From the NCBI GenBank assembly GCA_038503075.1, contig JBCAML010000007.1, positions 496,001 to 560,000 of the forward strand: DNA of 64,000 nucleotides, written 5' to 3'. The position numbers and the translations under genes are program-made. This stretch comes from Gyromitra esculenta. Lineage: Eukaryota; Ascomycota; Pezizomycetes; Pezizales; Discinaceae. Under the pieces are notes generated by a model. That model was given only the letters and a program-made list of their open reading frames with translations. It had not been told where the DNA came from and searched no databases. Of this stretch, positions 11,346 through 24,059 are shown piece after piece (position 1 is the stretch's first letter; each line of letters starts with the position of its first letter).

Positions 11346-14300
11346 AGAGTCTTTCCTCCGGGTACTGTGAAACTGCCCAAAGACAGTGCATCGACGATTT
11401 TCCCCTTCCTCCCGACGCCCAACAAAAAAGTCCGGCGACTGTAAGAGAAGAGGGGGATGAACGAAGGGAGCTACCAACGCCAACGTTCCGACTTATAGGC
11501 GTTCTGGGGAAAATAAGAATTGATGTGAAGTCCGAAAATAGACTTCACAGGTGGTTCAAGTGATAGAGCTCTCTGGGATGGGGTGAAGGCTGTATGTATA
11601 TAAGAGGGTGACGTATTTTTTTTCCTTTTCCTTTGTGTAATCCTTTTATTTAGTGTCTTTTGATTTGTTTGGTTGAGTGTGAAGTGGAGATGGACAATAT
11701 TTGGTGGAAATTTGAGCCAGCAATTGGTTTAACAAATAACCCTGCTGCAAGGCAAACAATCCCGCATAGTTCACCCAAGGACGGTGTTACCGGGTATAAC
11801 GAGGAATGGAAGTCAAGACGGGAGAGAAAAGAAGGATGTGGAGGAAGGGAGGAAGAGAGGTAAAGAAGAAGGGAGAAATTAGGTGCGGGTATGGGTGTGT
11901 GGGTGTGTGGGCATGCGTGGGTGGGTGTAAGGGACGGAGCGTAGCGGATGGGCGAGGGCGAGGGCGAGGGTTAAGGGATTAAGACTGAGGAGATGGTAGC
12001 GAAATGGTGGAGAAGAACATGCAGAGCACTGGCGTCAGTGGCCCATCCAAACAAGCTGCGCAGGTTGCAGATGTGAGATGGCGCGGAAACGGGCCGGGCT
12101 GAAGCTAGAAACGTGGACTTGGATGGTGGATGGACAGCCTGAGAAGCCGAGACGCCAGGACACGGATGGGGTCTGATGGCTTTGCTGGCTGGTGCACTAT
12201 TCTACTTCTCCTGCTACTGCTGTTGCACTGGGAGGATGTCGAGAATTGGAAGTCTGGATGTGGATTTGTACGGTATGTATGATGTGTATGGAATTGAACC
12301 ATATGTAGGTATGGACAAGACGCCGGGTAGGGATAATGAAATTTACTAGTACATATAGGATAGCAGGTATGGACTGGGTATGACTGGAGGCATGATATGA
12401 CAATCGGGATTTGGGTGGTTGGGATGCTACGCAAAAAAGAAACTCGGGACGCCAGCAAGCAGGGGGCCCAGATTGAGAAAGAGAAAAGAAGGATGAACAG
12501 CGTGCGAATTGGGACTGGAACCACTAGCCCCAGATTACATGAACCTATGCTATTCTCTAACTCCACTTACCAGGGATGTTCGGTAGGCATCAGCATGAGA
12601 TAGTGTGGTTATGTACCTCTCTTGAGCTTAGCAGACTAAGCAACAACTGGTGGAGAGCGTTCTAAAAAGCGAGTTGGATGCTGAACTGGTGTGACATACT
12701 CACACCCACTTTTCTGCTGTCTTTTTCGCGGCTCGTCCCCAAAGATGGTCCCAGTTTTAACCCCCCGCATTCCTTCCTATTACCTAGTGAGGAGTAGGAT
12801 GTTCTTGAAGGAGACTTCGAGAACTCCGAGACTGGTAGAGATGTGACCCAAAGACATCATCGCTTTCACCGCTGTTGGGCTAAAAAAAACAACTTTCGAA
12901 GAAACTATCAACTGCCGAGCTATCACTACGTCGTTGTCTGTGCTTCCTTTTTTTCCAGCTAGCTCTCCCCCTCGCTGGTCGGAGAAATGAGCGGCAGCCT
13001 ACATAGCTAATACCAGACAACTACTGCCTTGCTACCTAAACGGGAAGATATGCCAACTTTAATCAATAAAGCGGAGTCATATATATACCTGTTGCGTTGC
13101 GTGCCTCCCGAGATTTTGGGCCCGTATGAGATACATAATGGTGTATGGGTGAAGACAGCCTGGTCTCTCTCCTGTTGTACAGCACGAGGGGGGGCGTTTG
13201 ATTAGGCTGGAAATTTGAAATTGAATTGCGTGACCGTGCTGGAAGATCAAAATAGTCCCGACGATTGACTCCGGTAAGCAACGGACAAGAGCCCTGTGGG
13301 CGAATTATGGCGTCTCCTAGGGTACAGGGAATCCTAATCCAACAGAACGAAAGAAATATATAGAGTAAGCGAACGGTGCACCACAACCGCCAACCAAACT
13401 TCAGGAAATTTGGGAAAAACAAATGTGAACCCACCCAAGAAACGCCCATAAAAACAAAATGTGCTGCATCGTCTTGAGACCGAGCCAAAGACAGTCGGGC
13501 AAACACACAGACCATCGACCTAAGGAACGCCAAATTGACTCGTGTGGCCGAGAGTCCAGGATCCCGGGCACTAAGATGAAGCGAAGTAGACACCATCCGC
13601 TATGCATCCCAGCTCGCCCGGCCAAAAGACCAGTGTCGTGGGATGAGGCGGTGTACACCACCAACGCCCCCATGCTAACGAGGGCAGTGGGGGCTAGTGA
13701 CCATATCTGGTTCTTTTACGGGCCAAATTTCCCAAATGATGGGAATTTGCAAAATAATAATTACTTCCAGGAGATTTGAAGGGGCAACCCATCTAGTACC
13801 CTGTCTGGTTATTTTCAAGATAATTTTAGATGAGATGCTGATAGTTACGATAATAGCGATGACGATGACGATGCTGGTGGTGTTCTTTGTTTTGTTGTGG
13901 TTGGTACCGTTGTTTCTGCCGGAACGTTGGTGGTTATGTGGAGAAGCCACGCCTCGTGTCGAGCCCTCGCGCGACCAGCGAAGTCACCTGCAAAGAATAA
14001 GTTACCGCTGTCGACTCTGCATGCATGTAAAGCAGCTCACATGATATCAAGTTCAGCGCGCTGAATGGCTAGAATGGCCATACGGCACCTCGCTTATTAC
14101 CCTGCAGCATGCAGAGGAAAAATCACAACATCCACCACATCCATCCACTATCCATCCATCCGTTAGTAGGTCAATCATACACATCATACATGAGATAAAG
14201 CTATCTTACATTTGTATGATGACGACTGTGTGATGTATCTGATCACTTCTGTCGAAAAGATCCCTCAGATGAGATATTCCTACGCCAGTTGAACCTAGAG

Positions 14301-15332
14301 AGAAACCGACAAAATCTCCGACCAGGTTGCTCAGGCCAGCCCATTGTTCCCGCTGTCATCGTAATAGGTTACGAACCCCTGCTCGTAGCGGGAAACCAAA
14401 ACCACGGATAGATTAAACCCACCACACCAAGAGGTCTGAGCGAATCCATGTCTTGAATGGGGGATTAGAATTGAAAATTCCCAGAAACGGAATCATTCTG
14501 AGCCCCCACGAGCCCCAAAACAAGGAAACAGGACATGAGCCTAAACCTAGCACTGAACCTCACAAGCGTCCCGAACTTTCAGTCTTTCCACAGGCCTGTA
14601 TCTCGGACGATGATCCGTTGGGCTGGGTACGGTGATTGTGGGTCACTAAAAAAACATCATAGTTGCATAACAGTCATAGCGTATTCAGGTAGCAGAGGGA
14701 AAAGAGTATCATTTGTATGTAAAAGATACCAAAGCTCCCAGCGGTGAACTGAAAGCTGTTTTGCTGTAGAAGCGCATCGCACACGCTTCTGGAAAGTCAC
14801 GAAGACAACAAGTTCCGGAGAGCCGTTTCTGGAAGATCGGAAAGGTCGGTTTGCCTAATTTCAACGCAGATCAGAATGAGGGCTCAGCAGCCTTTATCCG
14901 AAATGAGTTGCGTACCCGTCCTGCTTACATCTATTGCTGTTGAAAGAGCTTCTTTCCAACTACTTCTTTTTTCGGTGAATCAGTGTTGGGCGCACAGAAA
15001 CTTGATCAAGACGGTAGTATGTATGTAGTGTTGTCGGGAATCGGAAATATAGCACTGGGTACCAATTGGCCCGTGGAAGGGCAGGACGCTCGGAGGTTGC
15101 TGGCACGCGCATGAACACACATTGGTTAAAAGTAGTAAGTCGTTCCGATCGACCACCAACAGCCAACCTCTCCTCATTCAACCCCCTATCCACAAAATCA
15201 CCTCCACGGTTTTGGTTTTGTTCTACATAAGTATTTCTATTTCGTATGATACATCTCATGTTACGAAAAACTAAAGCACCATCGCTAGCGTAGGCTCAGG
15301 AAACATATTTAGTATACTAGTGACACACCTAC
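11346..15332. other. long intergenic region upstream of the bZIP gene
   Basis: The first 1.2 kb (to about 12600) is strongly purine-rich on the plus strand, hence CT-rich on the bZIP coding strand, and includes G-rich simple repeats (GTGTGGGTG at 11890-11930 and GGGCGA repeats at about 11950-11970). This is typical of a long fungal 5' leader and promoter. From 12600 to 15332 I see no supported gene; open frames at 13063-13596 and 13401-13673 (-) lack family signatures. A CATCCA-type microsatellite occurs at about 14130-14160. Confidence 0.45.
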
Positions 15333-16845
15333 TCACAACTTCGTGGACAGGATAAATTTGTTTGCCAGCAATCCCGTCGTGGATGTTTTGAAGCGAAACA
15401 CAGCTCCATTATCTTTACAACCTTCGGGCTTCGGGTCGTCAGCGCCCACGCCAGCCGATGTTATGTAGAGAGTATCATTGTTGGGTCCTCCGAAAACCGG
15501 ACAGGTTATCTTCCAAGCATCCATCGTAACCTCGGCAACTTGTTTGCCTTCTGGAGAAACGCGTATAACCCGGCTGCCCTCGTGTATAGCTACCCAAAGG
15601 TAGCCTTCTGAATCGATTGTACAGCCATCCGGGACCGCATCTCCATCGTCCAGTGTAAAGAAAGTACGTTTGTTGGATATGTTCCCTGTCTCGACATCGA
15701 AGTCGTAAGCAACAATGCTTTTCGACGGCGAATCCGTAAAGTAGAATGTTTGATCGTCAGGACTCCCTGCCATTTGCTTAGTGTCGCTCTTTGCACTGGT
15801 GTATAATTAGGTGATCTTACAACCCATGCCGTTGGGGATACAGACATTCTCAATCATTCGGTGTAACGTCAAATCAGGATCCAGGCGAAATAGACACCCT
15901 ATTATTTGGACTCGATCACCATGCCGTCCGGCAGTTATTGGAAAGGAATGAGATGAACTGCGGACTACCTTCTGGTTGTGGTTCTCCAGAGTGGAAACTA
16001 AGCGACAGGTTCGGAGGAGTCAGTCAAATTCGGTAAGGCAAAAAACAAACGGAAACAAAACATTTGTGAGATTGTCTTATTACTCACTCATACATGGTCC
16101 CTGCCCAGAAACGACCTTTTGAATCAACATTTCCGTCGTTGAACCTACTCACGTGCAGCAATTTCCATTGATTTTAGCAAGACCGTTATACGCCAAACGA
16201 CCGGAGATTCGAACCTCATTCTATAGCGTCAGCCATCGCCAAATTCAAATCAGCCCACTATTCATAAACAATAAAGTAGAACAAACAATCTCGCTTCGAG
16301 CGTTGCGGGTTTGGAACCGACCTTTCAGCAGTCGTGGGATCATCATAAACTTTCTTGATATATCGCAGCTGGCCAGTTAACTTGTTGAAGATAGCAAATC
16401 CCAGTTTGGCAGCAACAACATATTCCCCCTCATAGCCTTCGATATCCGCCGTTATACTGTGAGAAGGCCCCACAACAACCATTAGCGAACCTCATTTGCC
16501 CGATCCACGTTTCCACCGATACGTTGAGAATTGATTTCAGCTTCCGCACATACCCAACTGAATATTCCAACTTTGTCATCTTGTGTGAACTTGGCCCTTT
16601 GGCCAGATTAACAGAGTGTATTTCCTTCTTGATAATGTCGACAAAGCGTAGCTCGCCAGTGTTTTCTTCATAGTATGGGCCTTCCCCTAATGAGCATTTA
16701 GTTCGAAGATAGGGCTAACGTGATTCCCTCAATTATTATTATTAGAGCTTATTTCCTCTCACCCCAACAGTTTGTAAACGAGGGCTGAATGTGGATTGGC
16801 CATGCTACTTACCTCTTCGATTCTATATGTCTCAATTTCCGACAT
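15333..16845 (-). CDS. SMP-30/gluconolactonase/LRE-like protein
   Basis: Exons on the minus strand: 16845-16813, 16714-16554, 16456-16322, 16144-16088, 15997-15969, 15898-15821 and 15766-15333, total 927 bp, 308 residues. A six-bladed beta-propeller of the regucalcin/lactonase family: CSLGEGPYYEE (metal-binding Glu), TADIEGYEGEYVVAAK, FNDGNVDSKGRFWAGTM, EGCLFRLDPDLTLHRMIE, IPNGMGWSPDD (metal-binding Asn), PDGCTIDSEGYLWVA (metal-binding Asp) and CPVFGG. The family hydrolyses sugar lactones or related esters; the substrate cannot be read from the sequence. The intron at 16145-16321 is the longest and could instead hide a 6-nt exon at 16215-16220 giving ERMRFNDG, a variant seen in relatives. Confidence 0.9.
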
Positions 16846-19800
16846 GTTGGATTTATGATTTGTTCTGTTTCTTGCTTTTAGGGCCTGGTGTGATAATTTT
16901 ATCACCCCGATAACTCGGAAGATCCACTAATTTATAAAAAATCCTTGAGAGCAAGAAATTTCTTTTTTTTTTAGCGTAGAATCTCTTACAGGCAAAAATT
17001 GCACACAGTATGCGCGTGTGCTTGTAAACAAATAATCTAAAAGGCTCGTTCAAATCTTCCGGTGGTAGTTGACACGAAACGTCGGAGAGCTGCAAAGGAA
17101 AAAGGTAACCCCGCGTTGTGGCAAAGTGACGCAAAAAGGCCACGCTTATTCTGGCACTTCGGTTCCTCGGGCCGAAAATTAACAAAATGCCCAAAATGGG
17201 GTCACCGGAATAAGCCCTTTAACTGCCTGAACTGTGGAAATAACGGTGAAAAGATTACGGATACGTTTTCCCCGACCCTGAACCCTTGGAATTAGAACGT
17301 GGCTATAAAAATGCCGAGATTAGATGAGAGCGTGCCCGCGGGAGAGCGGAAAGAAAATATCGAGATTCTCTTGACTCCGATAAGTTGGAGAGCTAACACG
17401 TATGAACTGACGGATCGCAATATCACGACCAAGATCATGATCGTACACGCTACCTCCACACGATAGTATCTACAATATTATCAAAATAAAACTTGTAAAA
17501 TGTTGCTTTCACATTCATTGAAAATTGTGATGATTGCCTACAGGAAAACGAAATATACGTGGTCTCAGCTATATACATAGTCCATATTTACTAACCACGT
17601 CTTGAGAGATCTATTTGGACCAACACGTAAGGAGACAAATCCTCGGAGAAACCCACTTCCAGTGCAGCGAGATTATATTGCACGAGTCAGCTTTCCACGA
17701 CGTATAGGTTAATACTTCTGCTATTGCATTCGACTTCGCTTCCACAACCTACCCTCAAGCTTTCAGCTCCACAATATCTCGTGCCTGAATGCAGGTTATG
17801 ATCAAACTATATCACTACCGCCGCTATCTCCCCCGAGGAGGAAGAGAAGTAAGCATAATACCCGTCCTTCCTGTGGCTTATCATAAGGTTCAAGGATCCG
17901 GTAAAGCTGTTGGACGACGGACCGCGCGTGCCTGAACTCGTGCTCGCATTCGCGTGCTGAGGGCTTAAAGAAGATTAGTTGAGTGCAGGCAAGGCAAGTT
18001 TAAGGTTGATTTGCCTCGCATGACGCGCTGCCGCACGGCTGGGATTGTAAACTGGCGTTTGTTAGCAAGGGAGCGAAACAGGGCATACTAATAGCTTCAA
18101 AAAGTATCAAGCGAACCAAAACCCTAACCCACATGGGAATCTCCGAGCTAGAGCCTGAATTTAGAATTAATATTAACTATTGCATGTTAGTCTTGTCAAA
18201 TAACACATAGGGGCTTTTTAAATTGAGTCTATCTGGCATATTTGAAAAATTTATACATAAAAAAGAGGATTAATACCAGCTCGGAATCGGAGTTTCCAAT
18301 ATGGGTTAGGGTTTCTGCTCGCTCGATACTTTTTGAAGCTGCTAGTAGTTATTGTGAATATGGTTGGGATGATGGGGTGCCTAAGCTGTGTATCACGTTT
18401 TTCTTTCTTTTGGTGTCTCGTTTTTTTCATTTTTAGTTTGATCCTCCTCGGACGATTGCAATAAGCCGTATTGGCAGTGACTACTGGAATCAGTTGTGTG
18501 ATTAAATGTTTAAATTTGCAAAGTGGATGATGTTGTGTCGTGCTTGAGACTGCATATCCGTCTGGTGGAAAACACTCCATGAGAGCAGCTTCAAGGATCA
18601 TGGATATGTATCTCCATAGGGAAAAACAAAGGAAGCGGCCACTCCAACGCGTAAAGGCCTTGGGCCAGCTAAGCTCTCTCACCGTCAAAGCCCCCAAAGG
18701 TCCCCACATGCTACGATTCTAGCAATACTTCCGGGGTAAGACTACCAGCTGCTACCCCCAGAACCAACCAAAGCATAGAAATAGGAAAGAAGAAGCGGTG
18801 CTAAGTTAAAGCAGTAAGCCAAATAAAGTAGGCAGCAAAATAAAAAGTAAATAAAAGACAGCAGAAAAGACAGCAGAAAAGCAAGACGCCATGTGCACTG
18901 TGCTCGAATCTCATATCATAGATTCGAAATCGGCAGACAGAACGAACACGCGGGGTAAAGTGCATTACTTTTTCTTGTTGCCATAACGACCACCCCCATC
19001 CCATGCCGTCTGCGTTATTGATCATACAGCAAAAGAGAAACCCCGAAACCTAAACACGCGACAAACTAGCTCTAGTTTACAGCTACCACCTTTACATTGT
19101 CGATGAGAATTCCGTAATGTGTGATGCGGGATCTAAATACCCGTTCACATAAAACTTTCCCCCCGTTCAGTGATCAGATTTTCGTCATTTGGCCCTAGCA
19201 TATAACCGTCTAAGCAGGTCTTTGTGGCACCGTACACGGCTGGTTAGATAGTCCAGCACATCCCACCACGCCTGTTGTCAACACTACCAGTAAGGCATGA
19301 ATGAGATCATAGCGACCAGCACCTGTACTGAAAAGGAGGAGCCTGCTTCTTCTCCGAGAACCAGTACTATTTTATGCGCGAAGAACTGCTAGAGCTCTCC
19401 GGAATTATGTACTCGGAGGAAATCTAGAACTACTAAAGGCATCTCAACTGGATATCGATCTCTTCAATTCACGCCCACGCATTCCTCTGTGCTCACGTCG
19501 CTGGATTTTGGTACGATAACACCAACACCACCTAGTCTACCGATAACGTAAGCAAACGTTAATAGTGCCTTGTAAATTAATATTTTACCCGCCGCATACG
19601 CTCTTCCCGCAGTTGGCCGTAGAGAAATACGAGATGGGAAAAAGAAAAAGAAATAAAGCTTTCGGGCTTTGCTTTATGTAAAAGCTGCTATTGCACGTAA
19701 GAGACGTGAGAAACAAATGAAACTACATGTATTCGCGAAAACCCCCAAATTTTCCGCTGTTATGACCCCCACGTGCCTAACGGAACATGGTGCTAGAAAG

Positions 19801-19962
19801 CGAGCTGCAACAAAGTCTGTGTCATGCCGAATGGACCAAATGGTTTTTTCCCTAAAGCACGGTTCCCAGATTCACTGTCGTCGATCAGCAAAGGAAAGCC
19901 GCCGCGGAGAACCTCTATCGGAAATTGAAGAGGGGAAAGTGTCAGAATCAGGCCTGAATATT
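16846..19962. other. intergenic, with one inverted-repeat element
   Basis: No supported gene. Open frames here are short, AT-rich and without motifs. The inverted repeat at 18088-18345 is the only clear structure. The block near 18815-18880 is A-rich simple sequence. Confidence 0.45.
18088..18345. mobile_element. inverted-repeat element with about 65-bp arms
   Basis: Left arm 18088-18153 and right arm about 18272-18345 are inverted copies sharing CTTCAAAAAGTATC and ACCCTAACCCA in the same order, with scattered mismatches. The centre (about 118 bp) is AT-rich and non-coding. This looks like a MITE or foldback element. The CCCTAACCC inside the arms resembles a telomere unit but is single, so I read it as part of the repeat. 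Target duplications are not clear. Confidence 0.7.
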
Positions 19963-22623
19963 TTACAACTCACCATGCACCGCTTTGGCGTTTGTGTATG
20001 CCGATAGAGCATACTGCCCGAGCTCTCTACCGATACCGGAATGCTTAACTCCTCTGTGACATTATTCCAACGTTACGGTCAGCCTGATTCGCTTACAGAA
20101 ACGCGGTGCGACATGATGATTCAAATAAAGTGCTGATACAGGCAGGCGTAAGTTCAGCAACCCCAGAATTTGACAATCTGCCGTTTACGGTGCGGATGGC
20201 GCAACAAAAAGCGGCGCGGGAGTATCCGCTGGGCAGGCGCGCAGTCCCCGTCTTTTGTTTTTTGTCCCTTTGCGTGGGGACGAAAATGCATGATCATCGA
20301 CCCGAACGAATCTCAAGCATAACCCAATCGGTCACCCCGCGGCGGTGGCTGAAACGCAAAACCGAGTTATTGGAAGACGCCAGTCATCCGTCCAATAATA
20401 AGGAAGTATTTCGACGGGTATGCCCTGATAGGTAGGAGAAGAGGAAACACAAGATTTAAGAGAAAAAGGATATACCCAAATGGTATGGCATAGTGGCTGT
20501 CATTAGAACTACATATATTATAAAACTAGTTAGCGTTCCGCGAATACCGCGTGTCTTGATATATAATTACCTATTGATCCAAACCATCCCACTCTCAAGC
20601 TTTGCGGCGAGCTTGAGCGCTCTCGTGATATCTTTCGTAAAAATCGCCGCTCCTAAACCATACGAGGTACAGTTTGCTCTCGTAACAGCTTCCTCCTGAA
20701 CCTTGAATTTGTCGATCACGACAAAAGGCCCAAATACCTCTTCCTGATTGATTTTGTAGTGATCTTTCACGTCGGCGAAAATTGTCGGGGTGATGAAATA
20801 TCCCTTTTCTCCGTGGGCTGTCCCTCCATGGATGAGGGTAGCGCCCTCTGACTTCCCGACTTCGATATAAGACAGAATGCGTTCGTACTGTTGTCTAGTG
20901 ACTTGCGGGCCTTGGAAAGTGTCTTCGGCAAACGGGTCTCCAATTACAGAGACCTTTTTGGTTTGTTGTTTAAACGCTTCGATAAACTAAAGTCATAGTT
21001 AAGTGTTAATTAGGAACCAAGCTATTTTCATATGCCAGAGAAGGTTTTCACCTTGTCGTAAATACTCTCTTGCACGAGTATTCTAGAGGTAGCAGTACAA
21101 ATTTGGCCCATATTACTCATAATGCCTAGATGTGCCCATTTAATAGTTTGTTCTAGGTCTGCATCTTCGAATACAATTAAAGGGCTCTTTCCGCCAGTCT
21201 CTAAAGTGCTAACGTAACACTACCGTTAGTTCAAATTCGAGAAGATATTTTATAAGTTATGGTTTATTTTAGATATAGATTAGTGCAATGTGAAATAAAG
21301 GATGAGGGGTATAAAGTGGACTTCTGGCAAATCTAAACTAAATTACTTGAGGCAGGTATAGATTCTCGCCATAACCTTCTCTCCTTACTGCTCTGACCGT
21401 TCGTTAGGGAACTAGAGTTTATAAAATGGAAAAACTAACATATTCTTTAAATTCGAGCTGGCGGCCTTCATAATATGTCTTGCGGTAGCTGTCGACCCGG
21501 TAAACGCAATCTTGTCGATACCATCATGGCTGGCGATCGCTGCGCCAGCTGTCCTACCATACCCGGAGAGAATGTTGACGACGCCTGGGGGGAAGCCGGC
21601 CTCTTTAATGAGCTGTGCAAGGTAAAGGGCCGAGAGCGGGGTTTGCTCGGCAGATTTTAAGATAACTGTATTGCCGCATGCGAGTGCTGGGCCTAGTTTC
21701 CAGGCTGCCATCTAGAAAATATGTCGGCACAATATCTGAAAAATGGGAGATAGAGTTGAATAGAAGTATCTTAACCACATGGCATTGGGGACGAGCCATA
21801 AAGGGATCATTTACCATCAATGGATAGTTCCAGGGAATGACTTTTTGGTTAGCCAAGGTGCCAACATCGCCCTTGAATAGCTGGAATACTCACTTTGTCC
21901 ACTGGTTTATCACGTTCATGTGTTAGCACTCGAATTTTAGGAAGGGGATATGAAAAAAATTGTGCATACCAAACCCCGATGGGCTGATGTAGAGTATATG
22001 CTAATTTAGAAGGACCAACATCGATAGTACGGCCTTCAATCTTATCAGCCCAGCCACCGTAATATCTACCCGGCCAAATCAGCGATTAGAAACCTGTGCC
22101 CGGTTTAAAAACCCTTGAACTGGGGCTTACCTGAAGACACTGGCAGATTCAGCCACATCTTCTCCTTTAGCAGCAGAGTATGGTTTTCCCATATCCCAAG
22201 TCTCAAGCGTAGCCAACTCTTCGCTATGTTTATCGATCAGTTCCGCAAGGTTATAAAGGAGCTGTCCGCGAGTCGATGGTATGATATCACTCCACGCAGA
22301 GTCCAAAAAGGCAGCACGGGCAGCTTTCACAGCAATGTCTACATCCGCAGTGTCTGCGGCATACACACTAGTGATCTCAGATTCATCACTGTAATTAATC
22401 AGCATAAAGCTATCCTTAATAGAAGATGATGTAAAAGTACGTTGGGCTAATGGTTGTGAGAGTCTCGCCAGACTTGGATTTGACGAATTCATTGTTGATG
22501 AAGAGGCCTAACCAGATTTAGGTAAGCGGTTGATGGAAATTTGACTGAGAAGGAAGTACCTAGTGGCTGATGAATCTTCTTGCCATTGGGAGCCTTGAGT
22601 TCTTTGAAAAGCGGGAGGGACAT
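19963..22623 (-). CDS. NAD(P)-dependent aldehyde dehydrogenase
   Basis: Eleven exons on the minus strand: 22623-22560, 22507-22441, 22388-22131, 22065-21970, 21901-21894, 21840-21815, 21711-21440, 21208-21052, 20986-20571, 20496-20476 and 20053-19963. The sum is 1476 bp, 491 residues, the normal length for cytosolic-type aldehyde dehydrogenases. Landmarks: LFINNEFV at the N-terminus, PWNYPL and [10 protein letters not shown] (cofactor binding), [17 protein letters not shown] (general base Glu267), GQICTATSR (nucleophile Cys301), EEVFGPF, and the C-terminal [14 protein letters not shown]. It oxidises an aldehyde to the acid; the substrate is unknown. Exon 5 is only 8 nt and is required to give GVCGQIIPWNYP. 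Intron 10 is 422 bp, much longer than the others. Divergent from the epimerase gene 2 kb away. Confidence 0.93.
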
Positions 22624-23335
22624 AGTTGATGGTTTGGAAGTCAAAGATCTATAGAGTGAACTATATTGGTTGGTAGATACGGGGGGGCAATGTGCGATTC
22701 GAGCCGCGGGTGAGGATAAGGACCTGTGCCTTATAAGTTTGGAAAGCGGGGAAGAGCTGCATTGTGCGTCATCTCACGACAATATAACTCTATCGCTCTA
22801 GATACAGATGGATCAGGCGCTCACTGGCCGAGGTATATGCACATGGCCTTTTCCACGGCGATCACCGTTATATTGATATGAAAGTTGGCTGATAGGCGAG
22901 TCCTGCAACGCATGCGACGTAACGTAACGCTGAACCTCTAGATCTTAATGGGTTTCCTTTCCATTTCCGTCGAAGAATTTCTAGTCGAGATGAGATTGGA
23001 AGGAGTGATTGTCCGTGATTCTACTCATGTCGCCAGTATTATTGTCAGCCATGTCACGAATTTGGCCAATCAAATCCGAATCCCCGCCCATTAGTCAGCC
23101 CGTGATCAACATTAATTCTGGTGACATGAGTACATGTAATATCGTATAAACTTATATCACATGAGTACCTGTTGGCATGTATACATGTAGTTATCGGAAC
23201 CTGTGGCTTGGATGATATAAATATATATGTATGTACCTCGCTCCATGCAACGAACGTGTGTAATCTACCGAAATCTATTCGGTATAGCAGAGATTTTAAT
23301 GTAATAGGTTCACTTACATACGACAATGTTTTGGG

Positions 23336-23680
23336 CAGGGATGCAACCAGTAAGTTTACATACATAAGTTTACCATACTGTATCGTACCTGTAAATTACG
23401 GTAAATTACAATAATACGGTATGGAGCTAAAGATGAGCACACCCTCTTTGATTTAAACACTTAACTAAGCCTGAACCTCATATGCCAATACTCCTTCTGA
23501 GAGGCCAATTGTGATGATGTTCATGATGTGAGTTCAGTGTGGCTGCTGCATTACCTAGCTAGTGCTATATTTCACTGAGTCTAGTAGCAAATGAACTTTG
23601 CGGTACATAATTTACGGTATTTAAGCTAATACGTTACCATACGATAAATTTAAATATTTTGCCGTATTTTTGCATCCCTA
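23336..23680. mobile_element. 345-bp non-autonomous hAT-like element
   Basis: Bounded by a perfect 8-bp direct repeat GTTTTGGG (23328-23335 and 23681-23688), the target-site duplication length of hAT transposons. The ends are inverted: CAGGGATGCAA on the left and TTGCATCCCTA on the right, matching the usual hAT YAGGG-type termini. The inside is AT-rich with subterminal GGTAAATTACGGTA-like motifs on both sides, as in hAT transposase binding regions. No transposase frame, hence non-autonomous. Confidence 0.9.
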
Positions 23681-23803
23681 GTTTTGGGTAAGGCAATCCG
23701 AAGGCTCTTTTTGTGAGTTTCTACAAGCCTCGCGCACCGATGTCTTGGACTTGAGATGAAGGTACATGTATCATATATTTGCTGTACAGGGTGGGTACAT
23801 GTA

Positions 23804-24059
23804 CTCGTGCTGCCGAAAAACCTTCAGGTCGCGTGCAGGATAGCTTCTATCGTATATTTTCGAGTGATACCCCCGAGGGGATCTCGCGCAAACAGGAGGT
23901 GGTGGTACCTATAAACGAGGCTGAAGGTCATTTCCATTGATCAGAAATTTGTATCCTTCTCGGTTCCGTGGGATCCCCCCGGGGGTATCGCCCGAAACTA
24001 TAGGTATTTAACTGCATGTTATTCATCACGTGACCCGAAAGACTTTTCGGCAGCACGAG
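23804..24059. mobile_element. 256-bp MITE with TA target duplication
   Basis: The ends are perfect inverted copies of CTCGTGCTGCCGAAAA, flanked by TA at 23802-23803 and 24060-24061. Homology between the arms extends further inward with decay, including GATACCCCCG on one side and CGGGGGTATC on the other. TA duplication suggests mobilisation by a Tc1/mariner or pogo-type transposase. Non-coding. Confidence 0.85.

Noticed and set aside
13063..13596. 177-codon minus-strand frame
   Set aside because: Trp/Phe/Arg-rich shadow without motifs; overlaps another open minus frame equally lacking support.
18121..18130. Telomere repeat
   Set aside because: Only one unit, and it is mirrored in the other arm of an inverted repeat; not a telomere tract.
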